39,290 nt of DNA from an uncultured Pelagibacteraceae bacterium (GCA_902551735.1 CACDEK010000002.1:1-39290); one strand, 5' to 3'. Shown: positions 17,149-25,685, counted from the stretch's first letter. The notes: generated by a model from the letters alone, not told the origin. Numbers and translations: made by a program.

Positions 17149-17673
17149 TTATGCCGACTTGATTTTTTTTTCAATAAATTGTGGAACTTCGTCATCTTTA
17201 TCGACAACTTCTTCTTTTTTTCCTTTGATTGGTTTTTCTTGGAAAATAACCATCAAGTGAAGAGGACAGTAGCTGAATTTTTGTTTTGAATTGCTGACAG
17301 TTTTTCTTCCACAGAATTTCGCATTTGGTTGATCTGGATGCATATCGTGATCCATATATTTACAGGTATCTTCTGTTAGTTCTTCCAAAGTTAAATTTTT
17401 TGCTGGTTCAAAATTTTTTTCTATTAATAAAGACCTTAGTTTATTTTTTCGCCCTCTCCTTACAGAATTAGGAAAAATATTAGTATTTTTTTTGCTGACT
17501 ATGTTACTTCTTTTGCTTATATCATTTATTTTTGCAGAAAGATTAAGTCTATGAGCTTTACCTATAACTGCATTTCTACTTACTCCTCCAATTATTTCAG
17601 CAATTTGGCTAGCAGTACTACCTTTTCCCCAAAGTTCTTTTAATTTTTTTACTTTTTCTTCTGTCCAGCTCAT
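17149..17673 (-). CDS. gcrA: GcrA family cell cycle regulator
   Basis: A 174-residue protein starting MSWTEEKVKKLKELW, the hallmark N-terminal DNA-binding region, with SRNAVIGKAHRL as recognition segment. In Caulobacter, GcrA works with sigma-70 RNA polymerase at methylated GANTC promoters. The C-terminal cysteine/histidine-rich segment is TCKYMDHDM, FCGRKT and YCPLHL. The frame extends to 17727, but that prefix is low-complexity and unlike the family; I place the start at 17673. It is divergent from the ABC permease gene across 127 bases. Confidence 0.93.
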   Translation of the reverse strand: MSWTEEKVKKLKELWGKGSTASQIAEIIGGVSRNAVIGKAHRLNLSAKINDISKRSNIVSKKNTNIFPNSVRRGRKNKLRSLLIEKNFEPAKNLTLEELTEDTCKYMDHDMHPDQPNAKFCGRKTVSNSKQKFSYCPLHLMVIFQEKPIKGKKEEVVDKDDEVPQFIEKKIKSA

Positions 17674-17732
17674 AATAACTATATATAGTATATATATTTG
17701 AAAATTAACAATATAGAGTACACACAATTATT

Positions 17733-17742
17733 GTTTAAACAC
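17733..17742. promoter_or_regulatory. Palindrome in gcrA/permease divergent region
   Basis: TGTTTAAACA is a perfect 10-base palindrome in the 127-base gap between gcrA and the divergent ABC permease. It could be an operator, but short palindromes of this kind arise by chance in A/T-rich DNA. No protein can be assigned. Confidence 0.2.
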
Positions 17743-17800
17743 AAGCTTAAATACTCTTTTTTCCACAAATTTATAAAAAAAAGTTTATGTATGTTTCTTA

Positions 17801-18613
17801 ATGATTGAATTAGAAAAAAAATACCAGTTAAAAGTTAAAAAGTTTGGAATAATTAATTGGACAGGATTTAAAACATTACTTATCAAAGAAATAAGTCGCT
17901 TTATGATTGTATGGGCTCAAACCATACTGTCTCCACTTGTAAGTTCATTGCTTTTTCTTGCGGTATTGTCATTAGCTATTGGAGATCAAAGAGGCGACGT
18001 ATTGGGCTTTCCTTTTATAAATTTTCTTGCTCCAGGACTTATTGCGATGTCGGTAATTCAGCAAGGATTTAGTCACAGCGTAAGTTCAATTATGATAGCA
18101 AAGATTCAAGGAAACATAATTGATACATTAATGGCACCATTATCACCAGGCGAAGTAACCTTGGCAGTAATATTAGCCTCGGTTGCCAGAAGCATGATAA
18201 TATTAATTATTTCGGTTTTAGTGTTTTCATTAATTATTGAAATTAATTTTTACAATATTTTTTATATTTTGTTAGGTACCTTTTTAGGATCTTTTATTCT
18301 AGGCACAATGGGATTTATAACAGGTCAATATGCCTTAAAGTTTGATCATACTGCAGCTGTTACTAATTTTATAATAACCCCTGCCAGTTTTCTTTCTGGT
18401 GTCTTTTATACAACTGATAGGCTTCCAGCTTTTTTTCAGGCTATAAGTGATTGGAATCCTTTTTTTTATATTATTGATATAACAAGATATGGTTTTTTAG
18501 GAGAATCAGATGGAAATATTGTTTTTGGAATTTTTTATTTATCTATAATTTCTTTGGTATTATGGTTTTTATGTTGGTATTTATATAAAATAGGCTGGAA
18601 ACTTAAAAGTTAA
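17801..18613 (+). CDS. ABC-2 type transporter permease
   Basis: A 270-residue integral membrane protein with about six hydrophobic helices (first near residues 40-60, last near 240-262). It resembles the NodJ/ABC-2 family, including FLAPGLIAMSVIQQGF, LMAPLSPGE and the late FLSGVFYTTDRLP and NPFFYIID segments. These permeases pair with an ATPase to export drugs, polysaccharide or lipids; no ATPase gene lies beside it, so its partner is encoded elsewhere. Only 8 bases separate it from argD, though the functions are unrelated as far as can be seen. No clear Shine-Dalgarno precedes the ATG. Confidence 0.85.
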   Translation: MIELEKKYQLKVKKFGIINWTGFKTLLIKEISRFMIVWAQTILSPLVSSLLFLAVLSLAIGDQRGDVLGFPFINFLAPGLIAMSVIQQGFSHSVSSIMIAKIQGNIIDTLMAPLSPGEVTLAVILASVARSMIILIISVLVFSLIIEINFYNIFYILLGTFLGSFILGTMGFITGQYALKFDHTAAVTNFIITPASFLSGVFYTTDRLPAFFQAISDWNPFFYIIDITRYGFLGESDGNIVFGIFYLSIISLVLWFLCWYLYKIGWKLKS

Positions 18614-18621
18614 TTTGAAAA

Positions 18622-19791
18622 ATGAGTTCACTACTTAAAAATTATAATAGAAGAAAAATTGCTTTCAAAAAAGGTAAGGGTAGTTTTTTATATTCAACAA
18701 GTGGAAAAAAATATTTAGATTTTGTACAGGGTATAGCAGTTAATTCGTTGGGTCATGCAAATCCATATTTAATAAAAGCACTTAATAAACAATCTAAAAA
18801 AGTTTGGCATGTTTCAAATGCATTTATTATTCCTGAGGGAGAAAGACTTGCAAAAAGATTAACTCAAAAAACTTTTGCAGATTATGTAATGTTTCAAAAT
18901 AGTGGAACGGAAGCAACTGAAGCGGCTATAAAAGTTGCAAAAAGATACTTTTATTCAATAGGTAAACCAAAAAAAAATAGAATTTTATGCATAAAAAATT
19001 CATTTCATGGAAGAACAATTGCCGCAATTTTTGCTAGTGGCTCCAAAAAGATGACCGAAGGTTTTGGTCCAAAGGTAGGTGGTTTTGATCATTTTGAATT
19101 CGGGAATCATCAATCATTAAAAAAAGCTATAACAAGCAAAACAGCTGCAATTATGTGTGAGTCTGTTATGGGAGAGTCAGGAATTAAAGTTATTCCAGAC
19201 TGGTGTTTAAGAGAATTAAGAAAAATTTGTAATAAAAAAAAAATTTTATTAATTTTAGATGAGGTCCAATGTGGAATTGGTAGATCTGGAAATTTTTTCG
19301 CTTATGAATACTCCAATATAAAGCCTGATATAGTTCCAATAGCGAAAGGTATAGGAGGTGGTTTTCCATTAGGTGCAGTTTTAATGACTAAAAAAGTAGC
19401 TTCTGGAATGACTGTTGGCAGTCATGGCTCAACTTTTGGAGGAAATCCTTTAGCAATGAGTGCAGGAAATGCTGTTCTAGATCAAATATTTAAAAAAGGT
19501 TTTATGAAAAGCATACAAAAGAAATCTAGATATTTTATTTCTGAGTTAAAAAAGATACAAAAACAATATTTTAGTATTATTAAGGAAGTTAGAGGAGTTG
19601 GGCTGTTAATTGGACTGCAACTTTATGAAGATCAAACAAAGTTTATTAAAAAACTTCAAGAAAATAAATTACTTACTATTAGAGCTGGTGAAAACGTAAT
19701 TAGAATTTTACCACCTCTTAACGTTAAAAAGGCAGAAATAGATCTTTCAATAAAAATTATCAAAAAAGTTTGCAAGGAATATAAGAATTAA
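18622..19791 (+). CDS. argD: Acetylornithine aminotransferase
   Basis: A 389-residue class III PLP aminotransferase of arginine synthesis, converting N-acetylglutamate semialdehyde to N-acetylornithine. Visible are FQNSGTEATEAAIK, NSFHGRT, the cofactor aspartate in LILDEVQCGIGRSG, the PLP lysine in PIAKGIGGGFPLGA and HGSTFGGNPLA. The stop overlaps the argF start (TAATG). With argF next and argJ at 31822 the window holds three arginine-pathway genes; the enzyme may also serve as succinyldiaminopimelate aminotransferase, as in other bacteria. Confidence 0.94.
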   Translation: MSSLLKNYNRRKIAFKKGKGSFLYSTSGKKYLDFVQGIAVNSLGHANPYLIKALNKQSKKVWHVSNAFIIPEGERLAKRLTQKTFADYVMFQNSGTEATEAAIKVAKRYFYSIGKPKKNRILCIKNSFHGRTIAAIFASGSKKMTEGFGPKVGGFDHFEFGNHQSLKKAITSKTAAIMCESVMGESGIKVIPDWCLRELRKICNKKKILLILDEVQCGIGRSGNFFAYEYSNIKPDIVPIAKGIGGGFPLGAVLMTKKVASGMTVGSHGSTFGGNPLAMSAGNAVLDQIFKKGFMKSIQKKSRYFISELKKIQKQYFSIIKEVRGVGLLIGLQLYEDQTKFIKKLQENKLLTIRAGENVIRILPPLNVKKAEIDLSIKIIKKVCKEYKN

Positions 19792-20720
19792 TGAAACATT
19801 TTATAAATCTAAAAGATATTTCAGCTTCAGACCTAAGAAAAATTATTTTAGATGCAAAAAAAAGAAAAAATAAAAGAAAAAAACTAAGCACTCTTTATCC
19901 TGATAAGGATCAGCCATTAAAGGGAAAATTATTTATTCAAATGTATGAAAAGCAAAGCTCTCGAACCAGACTAAGCTTTCATATTGCCATAAATCAATTA
20001 GGAGCAGGCTCAATAACTGTCAAAGCAAGTGAGTTGCACTTAGGAAAAGGTGGAGAAAGTTTAGCAGATACAGCAAAAATTTTATCAACCTATGGCGATG
20101 GATTTATGCTTAGAACTGATAGTGATAAAAAAATTGAAGATTTTAGTAAAAATTTAACTATCCCTATAATTAATTTATTAAGTCCAAGTTCTCATCCTTG
20201 CCAGGTACTTTCAGATGTATTTACTGTTGAAGAAATTAAAAAAAAACCAATATCTATTTTGAATATATGTTGGATCGGTGACTGTAATAATGTTCTTAAT
20301 TCTTTAATAGCTGCATCAGTTAAATTTAAATTTAAATTAAATATTGGATGTCCTAAAAATTATAGACCTCCAAAGTTTGTAATGGATTGGGTTAAAAAAA
20401 ATAAAAGAAAAATTAATATTTTTAATGATCCAAAAAAAGCAGTAAAAAATGCAGATGTTATATTTTCGGATAAAGTAGTTTCTCTCAATGACAAAGTTAA
20501 TAAAACCAAAAAGATTGGAGATTTTAAAAATTTTAAAATTGATAAAAAATTAATGAGTCTTTCTAATAAACAAAGTGTGTTTCTGCACTGTCTACCGCGT
20601 GGAGACGAGGTTAGCGACGAAGTTTTTTTAGGAAAAAAATCTCATGTTTGGCAACAAGCTCTGAATAGAGTTCATGTTCAAAAAAGTATTTTATTATATT
20701 GTTTGGGAAAATTAAGGTAG
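19791..20720 (+). CDS. argF: Ornithine carbamoyltransferase
   Basis: A 309-residue transcarbamylase making citrulline. The carbamoyl-phosphate site is SSRTR (residues 56-60), with LRTD (R108), HPCQ at 135-138 and HCLPR near the C-terminus. The ornithine loop, normally D-x-W-x-SMG, reads SDKVVSLND (S231 kept, the usual Met-Gly replaced by L232-N233). The protein could in principle prefer a modified substrate, but gene order with argD supports ArgF. Its last 9 bases overlap the end of the convergent cytochrome gene. Confidence 0.9.
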   Translation: MKHFINLKDISASDLRKIILDAKKRKNKRKKLSTLYPDKDQPLKGKLFIQMYEKQSSRTRLSFHIAINQLGAGSITVKASELHLGKGGESLADTAKILSTYGDGFMLRTDSDKKIEDFSKNLTIPIINLLSPSSHPCQVLSDVFTVEEIKKKPISILNICWIGDCNNVLNSLIAASVKFKFKLNIGCPKNYRPPKFVMDWVKKNKRKINIFNDPKKAVKNADVIFSDKVVSLNDKVNKTKKIGDFKNFKIDKKLMSLSNKQSVFLHCLPRGDEVSDEVFLGKKSHVWQQALNRVHVQKSILLYCLGKLR

Positions 20721-21245
20721 TGGTTTTGGGTTTTCGCTATTTTCATTAAGGTAAAGCATTACTGAAGCTCTATCTTGTTCTTTTTTTAATCCAGCAAATC
20801 CCATTTTATTACCTTTGATCCATTTTGCTGGTTTTATTAAAAAACCATTCATTTCCTCCCATGTCCACTCTTTGTTATATGTGGATAATGCTTTAGAATA
20901 TTTATAATCTGATATTGAACCTACAGGTCTAAACATTACATTCCAAAGTTTTGGACCAATTTTGTTTCCTCCACCTGCGTTTATTGAGTGACAAGCTGCA
21001 CATTTTTTAAATACTTTTTTTCCATCTTCAACATTTCCTATAGCCAAAAGAGCAGATATATCCACTTGGCTTTCAGCGCTAGCTAGAGTTGCTGTAGTGC
21101 TACCGGCATTTATTTCTACTTTGTAACCTTTAATATCTGGTTTTTTGACATGAAAAATTATATCTGAAATTTTACTTATTCCAAAAACAAGCAAAACAGT
21201 AACTAAAATTGCTGCTATTATTTTGTTAAATTCAAACGAATCCAT
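20712..21245 (-). CDS. Membrane-anchored class I cytochrome c
   Basis: A 177-residue protein with an uncleaved N-terminal membrane helix (about residues 8-30) and a periplasmic monohaem domain. The haem motif is CAACH, followed by GPKLWNVMFRPVGS and a likely axial methionine in GNKMGFAGL. The layout resembles CycM-type cytochromes of alphaproteobacteria, which carry electrons between the bc1 complex and the terminal oxidase. A linker rich in Ser/Ala lies between the anchor and haem domains. It ends convergently with argF, overlapping 9 bases. Confidence 0.9.
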   Translation of the reverse strand: MDSFEFNKIIAAILVTVLLVFGISKISDIIFHVKKPDIKGYKVEINAGSTTATLASAESQVDISALLAIGNVEDGKKVFKKCAACHSINAGGGNKIGPKLWNVMFRPVGSISDYKYSKALSTYNKEWTWEEMNGFLIKPAKWIKGNKMGFAGLKKEQDRASVMLYLNENSENPKPLP

Positions 21246-21314
21246 TTTAATTTTTTAAAAAATAAACATATAACATGATAAAATAAAAAAATACTTAAGT
21301 TTAATTTGTTATTT

Positions 21315-21331
21315 TGCGTCTGTTGGACGCA
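21315..21331 (+). promoter_or_regulatory. GC-rich hairpin upstream of kdsB
   Basis: TGCGTC (21315-21320) and GACGCA (21326-21331) form a perfect 6-bp stem with loop TGTTG, 20 bases before the kdsB ATG. A competing CTGT/ACAG pairing (21320-21323 with 21331-21334) is possible. The hairpin is a G/C-rich island in a very A/T-rich gap between divergent genes, and no T-run follows on either strand, so it is not a typical terminator. It may be a leader structure or an operator; I recognise no known riboswitch. Confidence 0.4.
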
Positions 21332-21351
21332 CAGGCTAAAAAACATCAATA

Positions 21352-22092
21352 ATGAGCAAAGTTTTAATTTTAATTCCATCAAGAATGTCGGCTCAAAGAT
21401 TGCCAGGAAAACCACTTTTAAAAATCAATAATTTACCGGTTATTTCACATGTTGTTAAACGTGGACAAGAAACTCATTTAGGAGAAGTAATTGTTTGCAC
21501 CGAAGATGAGGAAATTTTATTAGCAGTAAAAAAAAATGGTGGACAGGCTATTTTAACTGGAAATCACCATAAAAATGGGACTGAAAGAATAGCTGAAGCT
21601 CTACAAAAATTAAAAAAAAATGATATAGATTTTGTAATATCCCTCCAAGGTGATGAGCCAGCAATAGATCCATTAGACATAAAAAAATTATTTAATTTTA
21701 TGAATGAAAATAATTATGAAATTGGTACTTTGGCATCAAAAATTAAAGACTCTTCCCAACTAGATAATAAAAATATCGTAAAAGTATTAACTAAAGAAAA
21801 ATTAGAAAAAAATAATTTTGTAACTGCATTAAAATTTACAAGAGAAAACTTATCAAAAAAAGAAGATAATATTTACCATCATATTGGTGTCTACTGTTAT
21901 AAAACATCAACATTAGAAAAATTTGTAAATTTAGAACAAACTCCAAATGAAGTAGAAAATAGGCTTGAGCAACTTAGAGCTATGGATAATCATATTCAAA
22001 TAAATGTTGCTTTAGCAAATTCATCACCTATAGGAATTGATACTGAGGAAGATTATCTAGCATTAAAAAAAATTATGGAATATAAATCATAA
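21352..22092 (+). CDS. kdsB: 3-deoxy-manno-octulosonate cytidylyltransferase
   Basis: A 246-residue nucleotidyltransferase activating Kdo as CMP-Kdo for lipid A-core assembly. Motifs are the N-terminal PSRMSAQRLPGKPL, then CTEDEEI, GNHHKNGTERIAEA, the metal-site LQGDEPAID and HIGVYCYKTSTL. The family usually has IPARYxSxRLPGKPL, so RMSAQ is a small variation. It is followed after 3 bases by pheA. A G/C-rich hairpin precedes the start. Confidence 0.95.
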   Translation: MSKVLILIPSRMSAQRLPGKPLLKINNLPVISHVVKRGQETHLGEVIVCTEDEEILLAVKKNGGQAILTGNHHKNGTERIAEALQKLKKNDIDFVISLQGDEPAIDPLDIKKLFNFMNENNYEIGTLASKIKDSSQLDNKNIVKVLTKEKLEKNNFVTALKFTRENLSKKEDNIYHHIGVYCYKTSTLEKFVNLEQTPNEVENRLEQLRAMDNHIQINVALANSSPIGIDTEEDYLALKKIMEYKS

Positions 22093-22095
22093 AAT

Positions 22096-22923
22096 ATGAA
22101 GATTGCGTATCAAGGAATAGAAGGTAGTTATAGTGAAAGCTGTGCTAAAGAAATGTATCCAAACTGTAAAACAATTTCTTGCAAAACATTTGATGACGTT
22201 TTTAAATTAGCAAATCAGGATGAAGAAGTTAGTGCAATTATACCAGAGTCAAATAGATCAACAGGCAACATAGGAGTTGAATATTTAATTTTTAAGTATC
22301 GCTTAAATATTTATAAAGAAAAATTTTATTCTATAAACCATCATTTACTGGGTTTTCCTGGAACAAAAATTAAGGATGTAAAAAATGTTTACTCTCATGC
22401 TCAAGGCTTAAGCCAATGCTCTAATTTTATTAGAAAAAATAATTTTACAGAAAATGTTCGTGCAGATACAGCAGGAAGCGCAAAGTATATATCAGAAAAT
22501 AAAATAAAAAGTGAAGCAGCTATAGCATCAAAAGAAAGTGCTAAAATTTATAATTTAGATATTTTAGCATCAGATATTCAAGATGAAAAAGAAAATATAA
22601 CTAGATTTTTATTGATGGGAAAATTAGCTACACAACCAGTGTTAAAAAAGGAAAAATATATAACTTCATTTCTTTTTAAATTGAAAAGTAAACCCGCAGC
22701 TTTATATTCGGCTCTATCTGGATTCGCAATTCAAGGAGTAAATTTAACAAAATTGCAAAGTTATCCTGAAAAAAATTCATTTTCTTCTTATTTTTTTCTT
22801 TGTGATTTAGATGGCCATATAGAAGATTTAAAGGTTCAAAAATCCTTGGAAGAATTAGGATTGCATTGTGAGGATTTTCACGTATTAGGTGTTTTTATTG
22901 CAGATAAATTTAGAGATAAGTAA
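22096..22923 (+). CDS. pheA: Prephenate dehydratase
   Basis: A 275-residue enzyme converting prephenate to phenylpyruvate. The catalytic domain (about residues 1-180) starts AYQGIEGSYSE and ends with the Thr-Arg-Phe motif ITRFLLMG. A C-terminal ACT domain follows (SKPAALYSALSGFAIQG, then LTKLQSYP); this sensor for phenylalanine has QSYP where enteric proteins have ESRP, suggesting altered feedback. There is no chorismate mutase domain. It ends just before the SRP RNA promoter. Confidence 0.93.
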   Translation: MKIAYQGIEGSYSESCAKEMYPNCKTISCKTFDDVFKLANQDEEVSAIIPESNRSTGNIGVEYLIFKYRLNIYKEKFYSINHHLLGFPGTKIKDVKNVYSHAQGLSQCSNFIRKNNFTENVRADTAGSAKYISENKIKSEAAIASKESAKIYNLDILASDIQDEKENITRFLLMGKLATQPVLKKEKYITSFLFKLKSKPAALYSALSGFAIQGVNLTKLQSYPEKNSFSSYFFLCDLDGHIEDLKVQKSLEELGLHCEDFHVLGVFIADKFRDK

Positions 22924-22932
22924 GACAATTTT

Positions 22933-22956
22933 ACTTTTCTTGAAGAATAGAAAAGT
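22933..22956 (+). terminator. Candidate hairpin after pheA
   Basis: ACTTTTCT (22933-22940) and AGAAAAGT (22949-22956) form a perfect 8-bp stem with an 8-base loop, 10 bases after the pheA stop. Only a short T-run follows and the stem overlaps the -35 region of the SRP RNA promoter, so it is at most a weak terminator. Confidence 0.3.
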
Positions 22957-22969
22957 TTGCTGTTATAAT
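22940..22969 (+). promoter_or_regulatory. Promoter of the SRP RNA gene
   Basis: A consensus -10 TATAAT (22964-22969) with an extended TGT upstream (22961-22963), and TTGAAG (22940-22945, four of six to TTGACA) as -35 with an 18-base spacer. The first G of the SRP RNA (22976) is 7 bases after the -10, the expected start distance. Confidence 0.75.
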
Positions 22970-22975
22970 AAGTTT

Positions 22976-23062
22976 GGAGGCCATTCAGGTGAAAGTACCA
23001 CGAATCCCCCAGGCTTGAAAAAGAGCAAGGGTAATGAGTATTATTCAGGTTGATTGGTCTCC
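22976..23062 (+). ncRNA. ffs: Signal recognition particle RNA (4.5S type)
   Basis: About 87 nt. The conserved helix 8 is clear: CAGG, stem CTT, GNRA tetraloop GAAA, stem AAG and the 3' internal-loop strand AGCA, flanked by C-rich (CCCC) and G-rich (GGG) strands that pair. The 5' end GGAGGCC and 3' end GGTCTCC pair with one G-T wobble, closing a long hairpin. It is the RNA partner of Ffh that targets membrane proteins. Placement directly before dnaX is common in alphaproteobacteria, and a strong promoter precedes it. Exact ends are inferred from pairing. Confidence 0.88.
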
Positions 23063-23069
23063 TACAAAA

Positions 23070-24752
23070 ATGAACAATAAAAAAAAAGTTTTAGCACTTA
23101 AATATAGACCGCAAACATTTGGAGATTTAATTGGCCAGGATGTTGTAGTTGATGCAATTTTAAACTCTATAAAAGTTGAAAAGTCACCAAACGCATATTT
23201 GTTTACAGGAATTAGGGGAATTGGCAAAACAACAATTGCAAGAATAGTTGCCAAAGCTCATAATTGTAAGAATGGTATAGAAAATATTTGTAATGAAAAA
23301 ATGTGTGAGCATTGCGAAGGTATTACTAACTCAAATCATATTGATGTTCTCGAAATGGACGCAGCTAGCAAAACAGGGGTAGACGATGTTAGAGATTTAA
23401 TTGAATTTTCGAGATATGGCCCAACTTCTGCAAAATATAAAATATTTATCGTTGACGAGGTTCATCAAATGTCAAAAGCAGCATTTAACGCACTACTTAA
23501 AACATTAGAAGAACCGCCAAGTTATCTTAAATTTATATTTGCAACAACTGAAATTAAAAAATTACCTATTACTGTAGTTTCAAGATGTCAAAGATTTGAT
23601 TTGTCTAGAATTAAATCTAATGAACTTTTTAATTATATAAAAAAAATTTGTGAAAAAGAAAATGGAAAAGTTTCAGACGACTCTTTAAAACTCATTGTTA
23701 AAATTTCTGAGGGATCGGTCAGAGATGCTCTTTCACTTTTGGACAGAGCAATTGTAAGTTTGGATGATGGCACAGAACTTGATTTAATAAATGCTCAAAA
23801 AATATTTGGATATTTTGACAAATCAAACTTAATAAAATTATTTAATTACATATTTTTAGGCGATGAGAAAAAAGTAATAGAAATTTATAGATCTATGTAT
23901 GACCAAGGTATTGAACCAAAGATATTTTTAAACGATTTTTTAGAAGTATTATATTACTTTAAAAATATATCTAATTTAAAGATTGATGGAACAAATTTTA
24001 ATTTAAATGATATTGAATTTAAAACAATTAAAGAATTGGCAGATTCTGTAAACAATGAGTTAATCCTATTATTTTGGCAATTTACAATTAAAACTTTAGA
24101 GGAAATTGAAATAGTTTCTGATCAACATATTGCAATCGAAATGTTTTTAATAAGACTTATGCATTTAAAGGGAATATCAAATTTAAATAGATTGGATAAT
24201 AATATAGAAACTTCAGAAAATAATTTTGAAAAAATTTTAGAAAATAAAAATGACTCAGAAAGAAAAATTGAAAATGATTTAGCTAATATTAAAAATGAAA
24301 CTATTGGTCAAATAAAAAATATTGTCCAAGAAAAAAATCAAAACGAGAATGAAACTATTAACAACAATAAAAATGATAAATTAGAAATTAAAACTTTTGA
24401 AGATTTAATAAAATTTTGTTCTACAAAAAAAGAAATTAAATTAAAATATGAGCTTGAAACAAATGTTAATCTAGTAAGTTTTGAAAATAGAAGAATAGAA
24501 ATTTCTTTTAATGAAAGATTGGATAAAGATTTTATAAAAGATTTATCTTCAAAACTTCATGAATGGACTAAAGATAGATGGATTATTTCCTTATCAAAAG
24601 AAAATGGCATGCTTTCAAAAAAACAAAAAGAAATATTTTTAAAAGACCAGTTAATAGAAAAAATTAAAAACGAAGAAATTTATAAGAAAGTTTTAGAGAA
24701 CTTTCCAGATGCTGAACTTGTAGATATAGAAACAGACTTGGAAAAATCATGA
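23070..24752 (+). CDS. dnaX: DNA polymerase III subunit gamma/tau
   Basis: A 560-residue clamp-loader ATPase starting MNNKKKVLALKYRPQTF. Walker A is GIRGIGKT, four cysteines of the zinc module occur from CKNG to CEHC, Walker B is IFIVDEVHQM, sensor 1 lies in FATTEIKKLP with the arginine finger in VVSRCQRF, and sensor 2 is in GSVRDALSLLD. A polar, Asn/Glu/Lys-rich linker precedes a C-terminal domain that should bind the polymerase. The frame extends upstream to 23034, but that lies inside the SRP RNA, so the ATG at 23070 is preferred. No Shine-Dalgarno is evident. The linker holds several A-runs, but whether a shorter gamma form is made by slippage cannot be told. Confidence 0.95.
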   Translation: MNNKKKVLALKYRPQTFGDLIGQDVVVDAILNSIKVEKSPNAYLFTGIRGIGKTTIARIVAKAHNCKNGIENICNEKMCEHCEGITNSNHIDVLEMDAASKTGVDDVRDLIEFSRYGPTSAKYKIFIVDEVHQMSKAAFNALLKTLEEPPSYLKFIFATTEIKKLPITVVSRCQRFDLSRIKSNELFNYIKKICEKENGKVSDDSLKLIVKISEGSVRDALSLLDRAIVSLDDGTELDLINAQKIFGYFDKSNLIKLFNYIFLGDEKKVIEIYRSMYDQGIEPKIFLNDFLEVLYYFKNISNLKIDGTNFNLNDIEFKTIKELADSVNNELILLFWQFTIKTLEEIEIVSDQHIAIEMFLIRLMHLKGISNLNRLDNNIETSENNFEKILENKNDSERKIENDLANIKNETIGQIKNIVQEKNQNENETINNNKNDKLEIKTFEDLIKFCSTKKEIKLKYELETNVNLVSFENRRIEISFNERLDKDFIKDLSSKLHEWTKDRWIISLSKENGMLSKKQKEIFLKDQLIEKIKNEEIYKKVLENFPDAELVDIETDLEKS

Positions 24753-25066
24753 CCGATTTTGGTAATATTTTAAATAAAGCTAAGGAATTAGAGGCCAAAA
24801 TGAAGGAAAGCCAGGAAAGAATAAAAAATATAAAGGTTGTAGGTGTTTCTGGGGCTGACTCAGTAAAAGTTACATTAAATGGAGATGGAGAAATGATAAA
24901 TCTAGAAATTTCTCCTGAAATTCTTAAAGAAGAGAAGTCAATAATTGAAGATCTTATAGTGGCTGCACATAATAATGCTAAATCTCAATTAAAAGATAAA
25001 ACTTCTGAAGAAATTTCTAAAGCTACCGGAGGTATAGGTATACCTGGATTTAAATGGCCGATTTAA
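24749..25066 (+). CDS. ybaB: YbaB/EbfC nucleoid-associated protein
   Basis: A 105-residue DNA-binding protein with the family's N-terminal helix (NILNKAKELEAKMKESQERI) and a beta-sheet core (VKVTLNGDGEMINLEISPE), ending in a glycine-rich GGIGIPGF tail. It overlaps dnaX in ATGA and precedes recR by 4 bases, the conserved dnaX-ybaB-recR order. It likely binds DNA as a dimer; the exact role is uncertain. Confidence 0.93.
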   Translation: MTDFGNILNKAKELEAKMKESQERIKNIKVVGVSGADSVKVTLNGDGEMINLEISPEILKEEKSIIEDLIVAAHNNAKSQLKDKTSEEISKATGGIGIPGFKWPI

Positions 25067-25070
25067 TTTC

Positions 25071-25685
25071 ATGCAAAATATAAACGAAATAGATAAATTG
25101 GTTAAACTAATTTCAAAACTACCTGGTCTTGGACCAAAGTCAGCTAAAAGAATAGTGTTAAAATTAATAAATTCCAGGGACGATCTCATGAAGCCAATAG
25201 CTAACAGTCTTGGAGAAGTGTATAAAAATGTTTCAAGATGCAAAACATGTGGTTCATTAAAATCAAATTTAGTTTCTTGTAATAATTGTGATACTAAAAA
25301 TAATAAATCTAACAAAATATGTGTAGTGGAGAATATCGCTGATCAATGGAGCATAGAAAGTTCAAATATTTTTCAAGGATATTTTCATATTTTAGGTGGA
25401 ACCCTTTCTTCATCTGTAAACGAACGTAAAGAAGATCTTTTAATTCCTTCTTTAGTTGAAAGAGTAAAAAGAGACTCAATCGAAGAAGTTATAATTGCTA
25501 CAAGCGCAACGGTAGAGGGTCAAACAACTGCTCACTACATAAAAGATAGTCTTAAACAGACCAAAGTAAAAGTTTCTAAATTAGCACAGGGCCTACCAGT
25601 TGGCGGGGAAATAGAAAGTTTGGATGATGGAACTTTATTTTCAGCATTTAAAAATAGAAAATGGATAGAAAATAATTCAGATTAA
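25071..25685 (+). CDS. recR: Recombination protein RecR
   Basis: A 204-residue recombination mediator that works with RecO (and RecF) to load RecA on gapped DNA. The helix-hairpin-helix is in LPGLGPKSAKRI, followed by a four-cysteine zinc finger (CKTCGS, then CNNC), a Toprim domain (ICVVENIADQWSIE) and the Walker-B-like end LAQGLPVGGEIESLDDGTL. The stop shares TTAA with the convergent malate synthase gene. Confidence 0.96.
   Translation: MQNINEIDKLVKLISKLPGLGPKSAKRIVLKLINSRDDLMKPIANSLGEVYKNVSRCKTCGSLKSNLVSCNNCDTKNNKSNKICVVENIADQWSIESSNIFQGYFHILGGTLSSSVNERKEDLLIPSLVERVKRDSIEEVIIATSATVEGQTTAHYIKDSLKQTKVKVSKLAQGLPVGGEIESLDDGTLFSAFKNRKWIENNSD

Noticed and set aside
23034..23069. Earlier ATG for dnaX
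   Set aside because: It lies within the SRP RNA; the conserved protein begins at 23070.
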